Assembly (NCBI RefSeq): GCF_000725125.1
Contig: NZ_JFCB01000022.1
Coordinates: 62,001 to 126,000, forward strand
Source of the DNA: Streptomyces toyocaensis
Lineage (GTDB): Bacteria > Actinomycetota > Actinomycetes > Streptomycetales > Streptomycetaceae
Direction of reading: 5' to 3'
DNA: 64,000 bases
The position numbers and the translations under genes are program-made. Positions 17,605 through 26,537 of the stretch are shown here, piece by piece. Each line of letters starts with the position of its first letter. Position 1 is the first letter of the stretch. The notes beneath the pieces were generated by a model. That model made no database searches. It was given only the letters and a program-made list of their open reading frames with translations, and had not been told where the DNA came from.

Positions 17605-18366
17605 TCATGTACGGAGGTAGGACGCGCCGTTGAGGTCGACGACGGTTCCCGAGGCCCAGGCCGCCGCGGGAGACGCCAGGAAGTGGACCGTGGCGGCGAT
17701 CTCGGCCGGCGTCCCGACCCTGCCGAACGGGCTCTCCCCCCGCAGTCGGTCGCCCTCCGGTCCTGACAGGCGCGCGGCCTGGCGCTCGGTGGCCACGAAA
17801 CCGGGCGCGACCGAGGTGACGGCGATGCCGTGCGGGGCCAGCGCCACCGACAGCGACTGGCCGAGGGCGTGCAGCGCCGCTTTGGTCGCACCGTAGGCCG
17901 GGAAATCCGGTTCTCCCCGGAACGCACCGCGTGAGCCGATGTTCACGATCGCCCCGCCGGCGCCACGGTCGATGAGGTGCCGGGCGACGGCCCAGCTCAG
18001 GTCGGCCGCGCCGAGCAGGTTGACCTGGACCATGCGGCGCCAGATCCGCTGCCAGTCGGCCAGCGGGGTGTCCGGGATCCGGTGCTGTGTCTCCGCCGTG
18101 GGCCCCACGGCCGCGTTGTTCACCAGCACATCCACCACGCCCAGCGCGTTCACCGCCTCGGTCACCAGCCGCTCGGCCGCGTCGGGCTCGCCCAGGTCCT
18201 CCCGGAGCAGGACATGTCCTTCGCCCGGCATCTGCCGCAGGGTCTCCTCGGCGTCCGAGCGGCGGGCGGCGTACTGCAGGGCGACGCGGTCGCCGCCTTC
18301 GGCGAAGGCCAGTGCGACGGCCCTGCCGATACCGCGCGAGCCGCCTGTGACGAGGACGCCCCTCAT
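17605..18366 (-). CDS. SDR family NAD(P)-dependent oxidoreductase
   Basis: A classical short-chain dehydrogenase of 253 residues: cofactor motif TGGSRGIGRA, NNAAVG, catalytic Ser in IVNIGSRGA, and YGATK (YxxxK). The basic residues after the glycine motif (YAARRSDAE) suggest NADP(H). Its ATG overlaps the stop of the VOC gene (ATGA at 18363-18366). The substrate is unknown. Confidence 0.93.
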   Translation of the reverse strand: MRGVLVTGGSRGIGRAVALAFAEGGDRVALQYAARRSDAEETLRQMPGEGHVLLREDLGEPDAAERLVTEAVNALGVVDVLVNNAAVGPTAETQHRIPDTPLADWQRIWRRMVQVNLLGAADLSWAVARHLIDRGAGGAIVNIGSRGAFRGEPDFPAYGATKAALHALGQSLSVALAPHGIAVTSVAPGFVATERQAARLSGPEGDRLRGESPFGRVGTPAEIAATVHFLASPAAAWASGTVVDLNGASYLRT

Positions 18367-18785
18367 CGCGCGAACACCATGGATGCGTCACGGAAGGACT
18401 TGAACTCCAGGGCGTTGCCGGCCGGGTCGCGGAAGAACATGGTCCACTGCTCACCGGGCTCGCCGGGGAAGCGGAGGTGGGGCTCGATGCCGAAGCGCAC
18501 CCCGGCGGCGCGAAGCCGGTCGACGCATGCATGGAAGCGTCGCTCGTCCAGCAGGAGGCCGAAGTGCGGGACGGGCACGGTGTGCTTCTCGACCCGGCTG
18601 GTGCCCGCCAGCTGCGGAACGTTCGGTACCAGGTGGGTCACCAGCTGATGCCCCTCGAGGTTCCAGTCCACCCAGTGGTCGGTGCTCCGGCCCTCGGGCA
18701 GGCCGAGCACCCCGCCGTAGAAGTGACGGGCGGCGGCCAGATCGTCTACGGGGATGGCCAGATGCATGGCGGGTCGATGGGTCAT
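18363..18785 (-). CDS. VOC family (glyoxalase/bleomycin-resistance/dioxygenase fold) protein
   Basis: ATG at 18785. The 140-residue protein has a vicinal-oxygen-chelate fold: MHLAIPVDDLAAARHFYGGVLGLP with the first metal-ligand His, HFGLLLDERRFHACVDRL, and FFRDPAGNALEFK with a ligand Glu. It resembles catechol-dioxygenase-like or lyase-type VOC enzymes. It is the first gene of a three-gene operon divergent from the GntR regulator; the pair of inverted repeats in between suggests GntR control. Confidence 0.9.
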   Translation of the reverse strand: MTHRPAMHLAIPVDDLAAARHFYGGVLGLPEGRSTDHWVDWNLEGHQLVTHLVPNVPQLAGTSRVEKHTVPVPHFGLLLDERRFHACVDRLRAAGVRFGIEPHLRFPGEPGEQWTMFFRDPAGNALEFKSFRDASMVFAR

Positions 18786-18839
18786 GGTGCGCCTCCGTGG
18801 GCTCGCTGACCGGAGCAGCATGCTCAGGCTAATGGTCGA

Positions 18840-18857
18840 ATGTCAACATAAGGACAT
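18840..18857. promoter_or_regulatory. Candidate GntR operator, site 1
   Basis: ATGTC (18840-18844), eight bases, GACAT (18853-18857): an inverted repeat. The first ten bases (ATGTCAACAT) recur exactly in site 2, 45 bp downstream. It lies in the 115-bp divergent promoter between the VOC operon and the GntR gene. Confidence 0.6.
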
Positions 18858-18884
18858 CAAGCCAATTGGCAACGAACAGTTTCG

Positions 18885-18902
18885 ATGTCAACATCGAGAC
18901 AT
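18885..18902. promoter_or_regulatory. Candidate GntR operator, site 2, overlapping the gntR start codon
   Basis: ATGTC (18885-18889), eight bases, GACAT (18898-18902), same arms and spacing as site 1. Its right arm runs into the ATG at 18901, so binding here would block the regulator's own expression. It also leaves no room for an ordinary ribosome binding site. Confidence 0.6.
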
Positions 18903-19572
18903 GTCATCCGCACTGCCGAAGGCCCCCCGTCGCGGGCTCGCCGACGAATCCGCCGACCTCGTGCGAGCGGCCATCTTCTCCGGGCACTTCCCACCCGGAG
19001 CCCCCCTGCGCGAGGTGGAGCTGGCCGCACGCCTCGGCGTGAGCCGGGGCTCGGTCCGCGAGGGTCTGGCGCGGCTGGAACGTGAAGGGCTGGTCCGGGG
19101 CGGCTGGCACCGGGGCACCACGGTCATCGATGTCACGGCGAAGGACGTCGAGGAGGTCTATACGCTGCGCGCCGCGCTGGACCGACTGGCCGCCACCACC
19201 GCGCGACGTACCGCCTCACCGGAGAATCTCTCCCGGCTGGACCAGACGGTCGCCGACATGGCGGCCGAGATCGCCGGAGCCGCCGACGCCCGCCGCCTGG
19301 TCGCGCTGGACATCGCCTTCCACGACCAGATCTACACCGCTGCGGGCAACGACAGGCTGACGACCGCTTGGCGGACCATCCGCTCGCAGCTGCACCTCTT
19401 CCAGTTGCGCCGCGCGGACGCGGGCTACGACCACTATCGCGCACGCGTGGTCGACGAGCACCGCGAACTGGCCGCGCTGCTGCGCTCCGGCGACCCCAAC
19501 ACCCTGGCCCGACTGGCCGAGGAGCACGTGGACTCCGCGCGCCGCAGCCTGCTGGCGGGGCTGGCGGACTGA
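18901..19572 (+). CDS. GntR family regulator, FCD (FadR) subfamily
   Basis: ATG at 18901; no Shine-Dalgarno is visible, so the mRNA may be leaderless or nearly so. The 223-residue protein has an N-terminal winged helix (LREVELAARLGVSRGSVREGLARLEREGLV) and a helical FCD effector domain with metal/ligand residues in ALDIAFHDQIYTAAGN, VDEHRELAALL and EEHVDSARR. It is divergent from VOC-SDR-GATase and probably represses that operon and itself through the two ATGTC-N8-GACAT sites, responding to a small carboxylate or sugar acid, as usual for FCD proteins. Confidence 0.92.
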   Translation: MSSALPKAPRRGLADESADLVRAAIFSGHFPPGAPLREVELAARLGVSRGSVREGLARLEREGLVRGGWHRGTTVIDVTAKDVEEVYTLRAALDRLAATTARRTASPENLSRLDQTVADMAAEIAGAADARRLVALDIAFHDQIYTAAGNDRLTTAWRTIRSQLHLFQLRRADAGYDHYRARVVDEHRELAALLRSGDPNTLARLAEEHVDSARRSLLAGLAD

Positions 19573-19894
19573 GCCGGGACCGAGGCACGCCCGAACCGCG
19601 GTGCCGCGGCACGGCCCCCGGCCACGGGCGGTGCCGGCCGTGGCCGGAGGTCGTGCCGTCCTCACCACGGCGGGACCGGCGACCCGGCCTGGGCCGCCAC
19701 ATCCGTAGGCAGGACCACCATGCTCGGAGGCACCTGGAGACCGGGAGGTGAGAACCCACGAGCCGCGCGGTGCCGGGTGGGAGCAGACGTGCACGACGGT
19801 ATGCGCAGGAGCGGGAGCGGGACACGGCCGCCCCGTGCGGCCGTCGTGCCGGACGGTGACCGAGGTCGCCTGGAACGCACGGCAGGAGTGCGTC
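19573..19894. other. Intergenic region between convergent gntR and racemase genes
   Basis: 322 bp between two convergent stop codons. No credible gene, RNA or long hairpin was recognised. Confidence 0.4.
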
Positions 19895-21010
19895 TCACCC
19901 CACCCCGCCGGGGATCCATTCCACCCGCCGGGTGACACCGTCGAGCACGTCGTCCAACGGCTCCACCCCGATCCCGGGCCCGGTGGGCACCGCAAGGTGA
20001 CCGTCGCGCACGACGAACGGCTCGGTGATGTCGGCGCGGTAGTAGCGGTCCGAGCCCGAGGTGTCACCGGGCAGGGTGAACCCCGGCAGCGCCGCGAGAG
20101 CCACGTTCGCGGCCCGGCCCAGTCCCGTCTCCAGCATCCCGCCGCACCACACCGGCACCCCGTGCGCGACACAGACGTCGTGGATGCGCCGGGCCTCCAG
20201 GTAACCGCCCACCCGGCCGGGCTTGATGTTGACGACCGCGCAGGCGCCCAGCCGGATCGCGTCGGCCGCCGCCCGCGCCGAGGTGACCGACTCGTCCAGA
20301 CAGACCGGCGTACGGATCTGCCGGGCCAGCGCCGCGTGCCCGAGGACGTCCTCCTCCGGCAGCGGCTGCTCGATCAGCAGCAGACCGAAGTCGTCCAGGC
20401 GGGCCAGATGACGGGCGTCGGCCAGGCCGTAGGCGGTGTTCGCGTCCACCTGGAGCGCCACCTCGTCACCGAAGCGTTCCCGCACGGCCCGGACCGGTTC
20501 CACGTCCCAGCCTGGCTCGATCTTGAGCTTGATGCGGACGTATCCGGCGTCCAGGTATCCCGCCACGCTGTCGAGCAGCGCGGGCACCGAGTCCATGATG
20601 CCGACGGAGACACCGCAGGGCACCCTGTCCCGCACCGCGCCCAGCTCACGGGCCAGTGGGCGCCCTGAGGCACGCAGCTCCGCGTCCAGGACGCCCATCT
20701 CCAGCGCCGCCTTGGCCATCCGGTGACCGTGGAAGGCCGCCAGGGCCGGCGCCACGCCGACCGCGTCGAGACGGTCCGCGTGCGCGAGCGCCGGGACGAG
20801 GAAACGGCGCAGGACGTCGGCGGCGGCCTCGACGTATTCCGAGGAGTACAGCGGGTCCGCCATCGCCACGCACTCGCCCCACCCCTCGCCCTCGTCGGTG
20901 ACGACCCGCACCAGCAGCGCCTCACGGACGGTGGCGGTGCCGAAGGACGTACGGAACGGTGCCACCAACGGCATCTCGACATGGCGGAGTTCGACGCCTG
21001 TCAGCTTCAT
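19895..21010 (-). CDS. N-acyl/N-succinyl-amino-acid racemase (enolase superfamily, MenC/OSBS-NSAR subfamily)
   Basis: The 371-residue protein keeps the catalytic set of the NSAR/OSBS family at canonical positions: Lys161 and Lys163 in RIKLKIEPG, Asp189 in QVDANTAY, Glu214 in LLIEQPLPEE, Asp239 in CLDES and Lys263 in NIKPGRVGG. The Lys pair performs 1,1-proton transfer on N-acylated amino acids. Streptomycetes normally make menaquinone by the futalosine route, so an o-succinylbenzoate-synthase role is unlikely. Its ATG overlaps the stop of the GNAT gene, and an M20 deacylase is next; this trio matches the Geobacillus kaustophilus D-to-L-amino-acid pathway. It is the last gene of the operon. 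Confidence 0.9.
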   Translation of the reverse strand: MKLTGVELRHVEMPLVAPFRTSFGTATVREALLVRVVTDEGEGWGECVAMADPLYSSEYVEAAADVLRRFLVPALAHADRLDAVGVAPALAAFHGHRMAKAALEMGVLDAELRASGRPLARELGAVRDRVPCGVSVGIMDSVPALLDSVAGYLDAGYVRIKLKIEPGWDVEPVRAVRERFGDEVALQVDANTAYGLADARHLARLDDFGLLLIEQPLPEEDVLGHAALARQIRTPVCLDESVTSARAAADAIRLGACAVVNIKPGRVGGYLEARRIHDVCVAHGVPVWCGGMLETGLGRAANVALAALPGFTLPGDTSGSDRYYRADITEPFVVRDGHLAVPTGPGIGVEPLDDVLDGVTRRVEWIPGGVG

Positions 21011-21933
21011 CGGTTCCCCTTCTGCAGGATGTACCAGCCGGTCCTGTCGAATCCGGTGACCCGGGCACCGCCGGCCAGCAGTGTGCCGAGCACGTCGCGC
21101 AGGGCCGCACGCCATTCCCTGGCCAGCCCGGGCGAGGTCAGCCGGAGCCGTTCGATGTCCTGCGGGACCGCGACCAGCAGGGTCGGGCCGTCCAGCGTGC
21201 CGGGGACAGGACCGGCATCCTGGCCCCTGCCCAGCGCCTCCACGGCCCCCGCCGCACGGCAGGCCGCCACGTCGCCCGGCGCGGGCGCCCCGGCGCAGGC
21301 CGCACGGACCGGCTCACTGACCAGTTCCCACCGCACGAGCAGGCGGTCGGTGTCGTCATCGCCGTTGATGCCGTCGTGCACGTCGCCGTAGAAGTTCGTC
21401 AGGTACTCCTCCGGCCGCGTGCCGAGTTTGACGAGATTGAAGTAGGAGTTGCGCCGCACCAGCGGGTCGAAGGTCCAGCTGATCGCCGACACGCCCCGCT
21501 GCAACGACCAGGCACGCTGGTGCAGCTTGAGGGCGAAGCCGACACTGCGGCCCCGGGCCGCGTTGGACACCCCGGCGATGTGACTGTGCAGCGTCTCGTC
21601 CGCCGGGGCGCCGAAGAATCCGACGCACGCGCCGATCAGCTCGTCCCCGTCGAAGGCTCCGCCGATGTAGTTGCCCGACTTCGCCAGGGCCCGCAGCAGT
21701 TCGCCGGTCATCAGGGCACTGGTCGGACCGGGCCGCCAGATGAGGTCGAACAAGGCGTGCACCTCGTCGAGTTCCCGGCCGGCTGTCACCTCCCGGACCC
21801 GCACCCCGGAGGCGTCGGCGGCGGCCACCGCCTGGGCGACGGCGTCCGCGACGGCCGCGTGCGTGCTGCTCCCGGGGTGGTGGTTCGAGTCGAACACGGG
21901 CCTGATGCCTCCTGCCGTCGATGGCTGAATCAT
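21007..21933 (-). CDS. GNAT-superfamily acyltransferase (COG3375-like), probable D-amino-acid N-succinyltransferase
   Basis: The 308-residue protein has a GNAT-like core: LFDLIWRPGPTS, IGACVGFFGAP, and an acyl-CoA-binding region SHIAGVSNAARGRSVGFALKLHQRAW, followed by SWTFDPLVRRNSYFNLVKLG. This type of predicted acetyltransferase is known next to N-succinyl-amino-acid racemases, where it succinylates D-amino acids. It overlaps both neighbours by four bases (ATGA). The succinyl-CoA specificity is inferred from context, not seen in the sequence. Confidence 0.82.
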   Translation of the reverse strand: MIQPSTAGGIRPVFDSNHHPGSSTHAAVADAVAQAVAAADASGVRVREVTAGRELDEVHALFDLIWRPGPTSALMTGELLRALAKSGNYIGGAFDGDELIGACVGFFGAPADETLHSHIAGVSNAARGRSVGFALKLHQRAWSLQRGVSAISWTFDPLVRRNSYFNLVKLGTRPEEYLTNFYGDVHDGINGDDDTDRLLVRWELVSEPVRAACAGAPAPGDVAACRAAGAVEALGRGQDAGPVPGTLDGPTLLVAVPQDIERLRLTSPGLAREWRAALRDVLGTLLAGGARVTGFDRTGWYILQKGNR

Positions 21934-23108
21934 GCGCGCCCTTCCCCGAGGAGCCGGGCGGGCCTGCCCGCCCGGAGCGCCGGAACGGTGAGCAGATCGT
22001 CCGTCAGCGCGGCCAGCAGTGCGCTGCGGCCCGGGAGTTCGGCCACGAGCACGTGCTCGTCATCGGCGTGGGCTCCGCCGCCCACCGCGCCGAGCCCGTC
22101 CAGCGTGGGCGTACCAACGCCCGCGGTGAGGTTCCCGTCGGACGCGCCGCCCACCGCCGTGCCCACGGGCTCGGGCAGACCGAGCCGGGCCGCGACGGCG
22201 ACAGCGCGGGCGAACAGTTCCGCGGAGGCGGCGGGTTCCATCGGCGGCCGGTTCGGGCCGCCTCCGATGTCCAGCCTCGCGCCGGGAAGGACCGGCCGCA
22301 GCGTGCGCATCGCCCGGTCCACCCGGGACTGCTCGGCCGCGTCCGCCACCCGTACGTCGACAGCGAAACGTCCGGCCTCCGCCACGGTGTTGGTGGTGGT
22401 GCCGGAGACCAGCACGGTCGGCGTCACACTCGTCCCGCGGGCCGGGTCCGGCAGCGCGCTGACCGCGAGGACCTGGTGGGCCAGTTCCACGGTGGCGTTC
22501 ACACCCCGCTCCGGTTCCAGTCCGGCATGGGCGGCCCGGCCGCGCACCCCGACCTCGTACAGCGACACCCCCTTGCGGCCGGTCTTCAGGGCGCCTCCGT
22601 CCGCGGACGCCTCCAGTACCAGTGCCGCCGCGCAGCGCGACGCCTCTTCCTCCACCAGCCCTCGCGACGTTGGCGAGCCCATCTCCTCGTCTCCGGTGAC
22701 CAGGAGGGTGACACCCGAGGGGTCGGGCAGGGCCGCGAGGGCATGGAAGGCCATGATCAGCCCCGCCTTCATGTCGAAACAGCCGGGGCCGCGCAGTACG
22801 CCGTCGACGACGGAGAACGGGTGGCGGTCCAGCGAACCGATCGGCCACACCGTGTCGTGGTGCCCGAGCAGCAGCACCCGCGGCGGTCCGTCGCCCAGCC
22901 GCCACCGCAGATGGGCGCGCCCCTCGATGACGATCCGTTCCGGCCGGACACCGAGCAGGGAGGTCCCCACTTCGGCCACCACGTCGGCGCTCGCGGCGAC
23001 CGCGTCGAGGTCGGCCGACGGCGACTCGCAGCGAACGAGAGACTCGAGGCCGGCGAGCATCCGGGGCAGCGCCGCGGTCATGTGCGCGACCAGCGCGGTC
23101 CCCGTCAC
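21930..23108 (-). CDS. M20 family metallopeptidase, probable N-acyl(succinyl)-L-amino-acid deacylase
   Basis: GTG start overlaps the upstream stop (GTGA). The 392-residue protein has M20 landmarks: first metal His in LLGHHDTVWP, bridging Asp in GCFDMKAG, catalytic Glu pair in VTGDEEMGSP, and the lid dimerisation domain (RGRAAHAGLEPERGVNA), ending GGGAHADDEHV with the last ligand His. In the D-to-L pathway such an enzyme hydrolyses the N-succinyl-L-amino acid and pulls the racemisation forward. Carboxypeptidase G2-like folate or peptide hydrolysis is an alternative. Confidence 0.9.
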   Translation of the reverse strand: MTGTALVAHMTAALPRMLAGLESLVRCESPSADLDAVAASADVVAEVGTSLLGVRPERIVIEGRAHLRWRLGDGPPRVLLLGHHDTVWPIGSLDRHPFSVVDGVLRGPGCFDMKAGLIMAFHALAALPDPSGVTLLVTGDEEMGSPTSRGLVEEEASRCAAALVLEASADGGALKTGRKGVSLYEVGVRGRAAHAGLEPERGVNATVELAHQVLAVSALPDPARGTSVTPTVLVSGTTTNTVAEAGRFAVDVRVADAAEQSRVDRAMRTLRPVLPGARLDIGGGPNRPPMEPAASAELFARAVAVAARLGLPEPVGTAVGGASDGNLTAGVGTPTLDGLGAVGGGAHADDEHVLVAELPGRSALLAALTDDLLTVPALRAGRPARLLGEGRA

Positions 23109-26100
23109 TTGGAGACCACCTTGGGAGTGGCGCGCACCCCGTAGTGCAGGTACCTCTCGCCGCCCGGCAACGTGTAGAAGACCACCGGCCGCCAGGTTCT
23201 GCTGTCCGGGTCCCGTACGGCGAAGAGATCACCGGAGGCGTCGAGCGGGATCAGCGGGTACTCGTCCACCGGGTCGTCCATCAGCTCGGCCAGCGGGCCC
23301 GTGACCGTGGTCCGCAGGACCCCTTCGCCGTCCCGCTCCAGCACCTCGATCCGTGCCCCCGCCCGCTCGTAGACGCCGGTGTGGGGCCGGACGTCCACGG
23401 CCGGGGGATGCGGCGCGGGCGCCGGTGTGCGCGGCATGTCGAGTCCGGCCAGCTCGGCGAAGATCTCCCCGAACAGCTCCTCGTACATGTCGCGGGCGTT
23501 GCCGCCGTTGGTGAGCAGCGTGACGGCGAGGCCGTCGGCGGGCAGCAGCCGCAGGAAGGCGGACTGGCCGATGGTGTTGCCGTCGTGGCCCAGGACCAGC
23601 CGCCCGTCCCAGGTGAAGCGGCACCAGCCAAGGCCCCAGGAGTCGCCGAGCGTGTACGGGTCAGGCAGCTCGGCGTGCCGTTCGGCCATCGCCGCGGTAC
23701 CGGCCTCGCTCAGCAGCCGGCCGCCGGCGGTCAGCCCCCCGGACAGGTGAGCCCGGGCGAACGCCAGGACGTCGGCGGCCGTGGAGGTGATCAGCCCGGC
23801 CGGTCCGAGCGAGCGGGGCAGGCCCCACACCGGCGCCCGCCGTGGCGAGCCGTCGCCGTCGTGCCCCTCGTGGCCCATGGCCGCCCGGTGCAGCAGTGCC
23901 TCCTCCGGCAGGGTCACCGTGTGCCGCAGTCCCAGCGGTGTGAAAACCCGCTCGCGCATCGCCCGGTCCCAGGTGACACCGGTGAGCTGCTCCACGACCC
24001 GGCCCATCAGGGAGTAGCCGGAGTTGCAGTACGACCAGGTGGCACCGAGGGGATGGTTGACCGCCACGTCGGCCAGCCCCGCGACGTACTTCTCCAGGCA
24101 GTCGTCACCGCGTCCGGTGTCGGTGAAGACGTCACCGTCGATGCCGCTGGTGTGGGTCAGCAGATGCCGCATCGTCACGGACTTCGTGGTCTGCGGGTCG
24201 GCCAGGGACAGCTCGGGCAGCACCGCGGTGAGCGGCGCGTCGAGGTCGAGCAGCCCCTCGTCGGCCAGCTGCATGACCAGGGTGGCCGTCCACACCTTCG
24301 AGATCGAGCCGATCTGGAAGAGGGAGTCGGTGGTCACCGGCACCCCCGTATCGGCGTTGAGCACGCCGTGGGCCGCCTCGGCCGACTCGTCGTGCCGCGC
24401 GCCGCCCGCGTCCGGACGGGTCCGCAGGATCCCCAGTACCGCCCCGGGCACCCGGTGCCGGACAGCGAGGGCGTCGAGCCGGCGCTGCCAGTGCGCGGTG
24501 TCGATCGGCGGCCGGCCGCCCGCATGGTGCTCCACCCACGCCGCGACACGGCGGTTGAGGTCCAGCAGATGTGACGGGGGACCGTCCAGCGGGAACGTGT
24601 GGGAGCCGCCCGGGTAGAGCACCAGCCGCGTGGGCACCTCTCGTTCGCGCAGGGCGGTGTGCCACTGCGCGGCCTGGCTCACCGGGCAGATCAGATCGTC
24701 CGTGCCGTGGTAGATCAGGGTGGGCGTACGGACCCGGTCCACCCGCGTCAGGGGAGACATGGCCGCATACCGCTCCCCGTGGGCCCAGGGCGGCCCGTCG
24801 AACTCGTACCGGGCGAGGAAGGGCCCGTCCTCGGCGGAACCGGCCATGCTGGTCATGTCACTGACGATGCCGCCGGCGACGGCCGCGGCGAACCGGTCGT
24901 CGAGGCCGGTCAGATAGCAGGTCATGTAGCCGCCGTAGCTGTACCCCGTGACCGCGAGCCGGCCGGGGTCGGCGAGGCCCTCGGCGACCAGTGCGTCCAG
25001 GGGTTCCAGCAGGTCCTTGGCGTCGGCCAGACCCCACGCGTCGTGCACGGCGTCGAAGAAGTCCTCGCCGTAACCGTCGCTGCCCCGCGGGTTGACCAGG
25101 AGCACGGCCCAGCCGCGGGCGGCGAGCAGCTGGTGGTAGAGGTGTACGGGGTCGGCGGCGCCGTTCCAGGCGTTGTGCGGCCCGCCGTGGATGTCGAGCA
25201 GCAGCGGCCGCGGCCGGTCCTCCTCCTGCGCCCCTTCGATCAGCCAGCCCTGCACCACGGTGCCGTCGGAGATGGTGAACTGCCGCTCCGTGAGCGGGAA
25301 CAGCTCGACATCGGCCAGGGCGGCGCCGTGCGCGGTGCACACCGTCTCGGCGCCCGACGCCAGGTCGACGGCGACGATCTCGCCGAAGGAGGTGGGCGTT
25401 GCGAGCACCGTGACGGCCGTACCGCCGTGCACGCTCAGGCCCGACACCGTGCGTCCGGCGCCGCCCAGCACCGGGCGTGGCCGAGGCCCGTCCGGGCCAC
25501 CGACACCGGTGGCGTAGACATGCGTGCATCCCCGTTCGCGGACGCAGAACAGCACCGAGCGGCCGCCGTCCGCGAGCTGCGGCAGCGCACCGGGGTAGCC
25601 GGGGCCACCGGGCATCACATTGCGGTCGAGACAGGAGGCGAGATCCCTCACCCCGGTGCCGGGCTCGCCGCCGAGCGGGAGGTGCAGCAGCCGCGCATGG
25701 CCCACTGGGGCCCCGGGATGACCGATGACCAGCAGCGCCCCACCGTCCGCGGTCCAGTCGGCGCTCAGCGCCACACCCTCGGCCGGGCCGACCCGCACCG
25801 CGGACGCCCCTTCCTTCTCGACGGCGACGACATGGGCCGCCGAGTGGGCGGTCAGGTCCGCCCGCGGGCCGGTCGCGGCGGTGAACGCCAGGCGCGTGCC
25901 GTCCGGGGACCACCGGGGCGGCGAAGCGTGCCGGTCCCCGTCGGTGACCTGGCGGCAACGTCCGGTCGCGAGGTCGAGGACATGCAGGTGCCGGCGGACC
26001 GTGCCGAGAAGTCCGGCACCGTCCACCTGGTAGTCGAGCCGCTCGGTGACCACCGGCCGGCCCGGCGCCCCCGGGGCTCGTGTCCTCCGCTCGGGGTCGG

Positions 26101-26485
26101 TGTCGACCGGCGCGGTGAAGGCGATCCGGGTGCCGTCCGGGCTCCAGACCGGGGCGCCGGCGCCCAGCGGCAAACGGGTGAGCTGCTCGGCCTCGCCGCC
26201 GTCGACGGGCAACTGCCACACCTGCGGCGGTCCGTCGCCGGTACGCAGGAACGCGACACGGGTCCCGTCCGGAGACCAGGCCGGCGCCCGGTCGTCGTCG
26301 CCGCGGGTCAGCCGGCGGGCATCGCCGCCGGTGCGCGACACCATCCACAGGGTGCGAACGGTCCGGTCGGTCTCCGTGTCACCGGTGCGCAGCACGTACA
26401 CGATGCGCCGGGCGTCCGGGGACAGCGCCGGCTGCTCCGGTGTCGCGATACCGGACAGGTCCTCCAGACGCAGGGGCCGGGTCAT
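23105..26485 (-). CDS. Fusion of S9 (prolyl-oligopeptidase/acylaminoacyl-peptidase) and S12 (beta-lactamase-fold) hydrolases
   Basis: ATG at 26485 follows GAGGAGG. The 1126-residue protein has no signal peptide. Residues 1-380 are a WD/PD40-type propeller (repeated WSPDGTRVAF-like blades); about 400-640 is the S9 catalytic domain with HGGPHNAW, nucleophile Ser in TGYSYGGYM, Asp in YHGTDDLICP and His in GGSHTF. About 660-1126 is an S12 domain with SISK (SxxK), YCNS (YxN) and HDG (HxG in place of KTG), the last as in D-aminopeptidases. The S12 half resembles the stand-alone S12 protein at the head of the operon (shared MQLADEG, FTDTGR-DDC). It may cleave both L- and D-containing peptides in the cytoplasm. 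Confidence 0.9.
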   Translation of the reverse strand: MTRPLRLEDLSGIATPEQPALSPDARRIVYVLRTGDTETDRTVRTLWMVSRTGGDARRLTRGDDDRAPAWSPDGTRVAFLRTGDGPPQVWQLPVDGGEAEQLTRLPLGAGAPVWSPDGTRIAFTAPVDTDPERRTRAPGAPGRPVVTERLDYQVDGAGLLGTVRRHLHVLDLATGRCRQVTDGDRHASPPRWSPDGTRLAFTAATGPRADLTAHSAAHVVAVEKEGASAVRVGPAEGVALSADWTADGGALLVIGHPGAPVGHARLLHLPLGGEPGTGVRDLASCLDRNVMPGGPGYPGALPQLADGGRSVLFCVRERGCTHVYATGVGGPDGPRPRPVLGGAGRTVSGLSVHGGTAVTVLATPTSFGEIVAVDLASGAETVCTAHGAALADVELFPLTERQFTISDGTVVQGWLIEGAQEEDRPRPLLLDIHGGPHNAWNGAADPVHLYHQLLAARGWAVLLVNPRGSDGYGEDFFDAVHDAWGLADAKDLLEPLDALVAEGLADPGRLAVTGYSYGGYMTCYLTGLDDRFAAAVAGGIVSDMTSMAGSAEDGPFLARYEFDGPPWAHGERYAAMSPLTRVDRVRTPTLIYHGTDDLICPVSQAAQWHTALREREVPTRLVLYPGGSHTFPLDGPPSHLLDLNRRVAAWVEHHAGGRPPIDTAHWQRRLDALAVRHRVPGAVLGILRTRPDAGGARHDESAEAAHGVLNADTGVPVTTDSLFQIGSISKVWTATLVMQLADEGLLDLDAPLTAVLPELSLADPQTTKSVTMRHLLTHTSGIDGDVFTDTGRGDDCLEKYVAGLADVAVNHPLGATWSYCNSGYSLMGRVVEQLTGVTWDRAMRERVFTPLGLRHTVTLPEEALLHRAAMGHEGHDGDGSPRRAPVWGLPRSLGPAGLITSTAADVLAFARAHLSGGLTAGGRLLSEAGTAAMAERHAELPDPYTLGDSWGLGWCRFTWDGRLVLGHDGNTIGQSAFLRLLPADGLAVTLLTNGGNARDMYEELFGEIFAELAGLDMPRTPAPAPHPPAVDVRPHTGVYERAGARIEVLERDGEGVLRTTVTGPLAELMDDPVDEYPLIPLDASGDLFAVRDPDSRTWRPVVFYTLPGGERYLHYGVRATPKVVSK

Positions 26486-26537
26486 GGCGGTCCTCCTCAC
26501 TGATGGATCGAGTAGGGGCAGGGAAAGCCGGGCGCGC

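Noticed and set aside
19895..21010. MenC (o-succinylbenzoate synthase) for menaquinone synthesis
   Set aside because: No other men gene is present, streptomycetes usually use the futalosine pathway, and the neighbours are acyltransferase and deacylase genes.
24599..26503. 634-codon open frame on the plus strand
   Set aside because: Antisense shadow of the S9-S12 fusion gene, which has clear active sites and a ribosome binding site.
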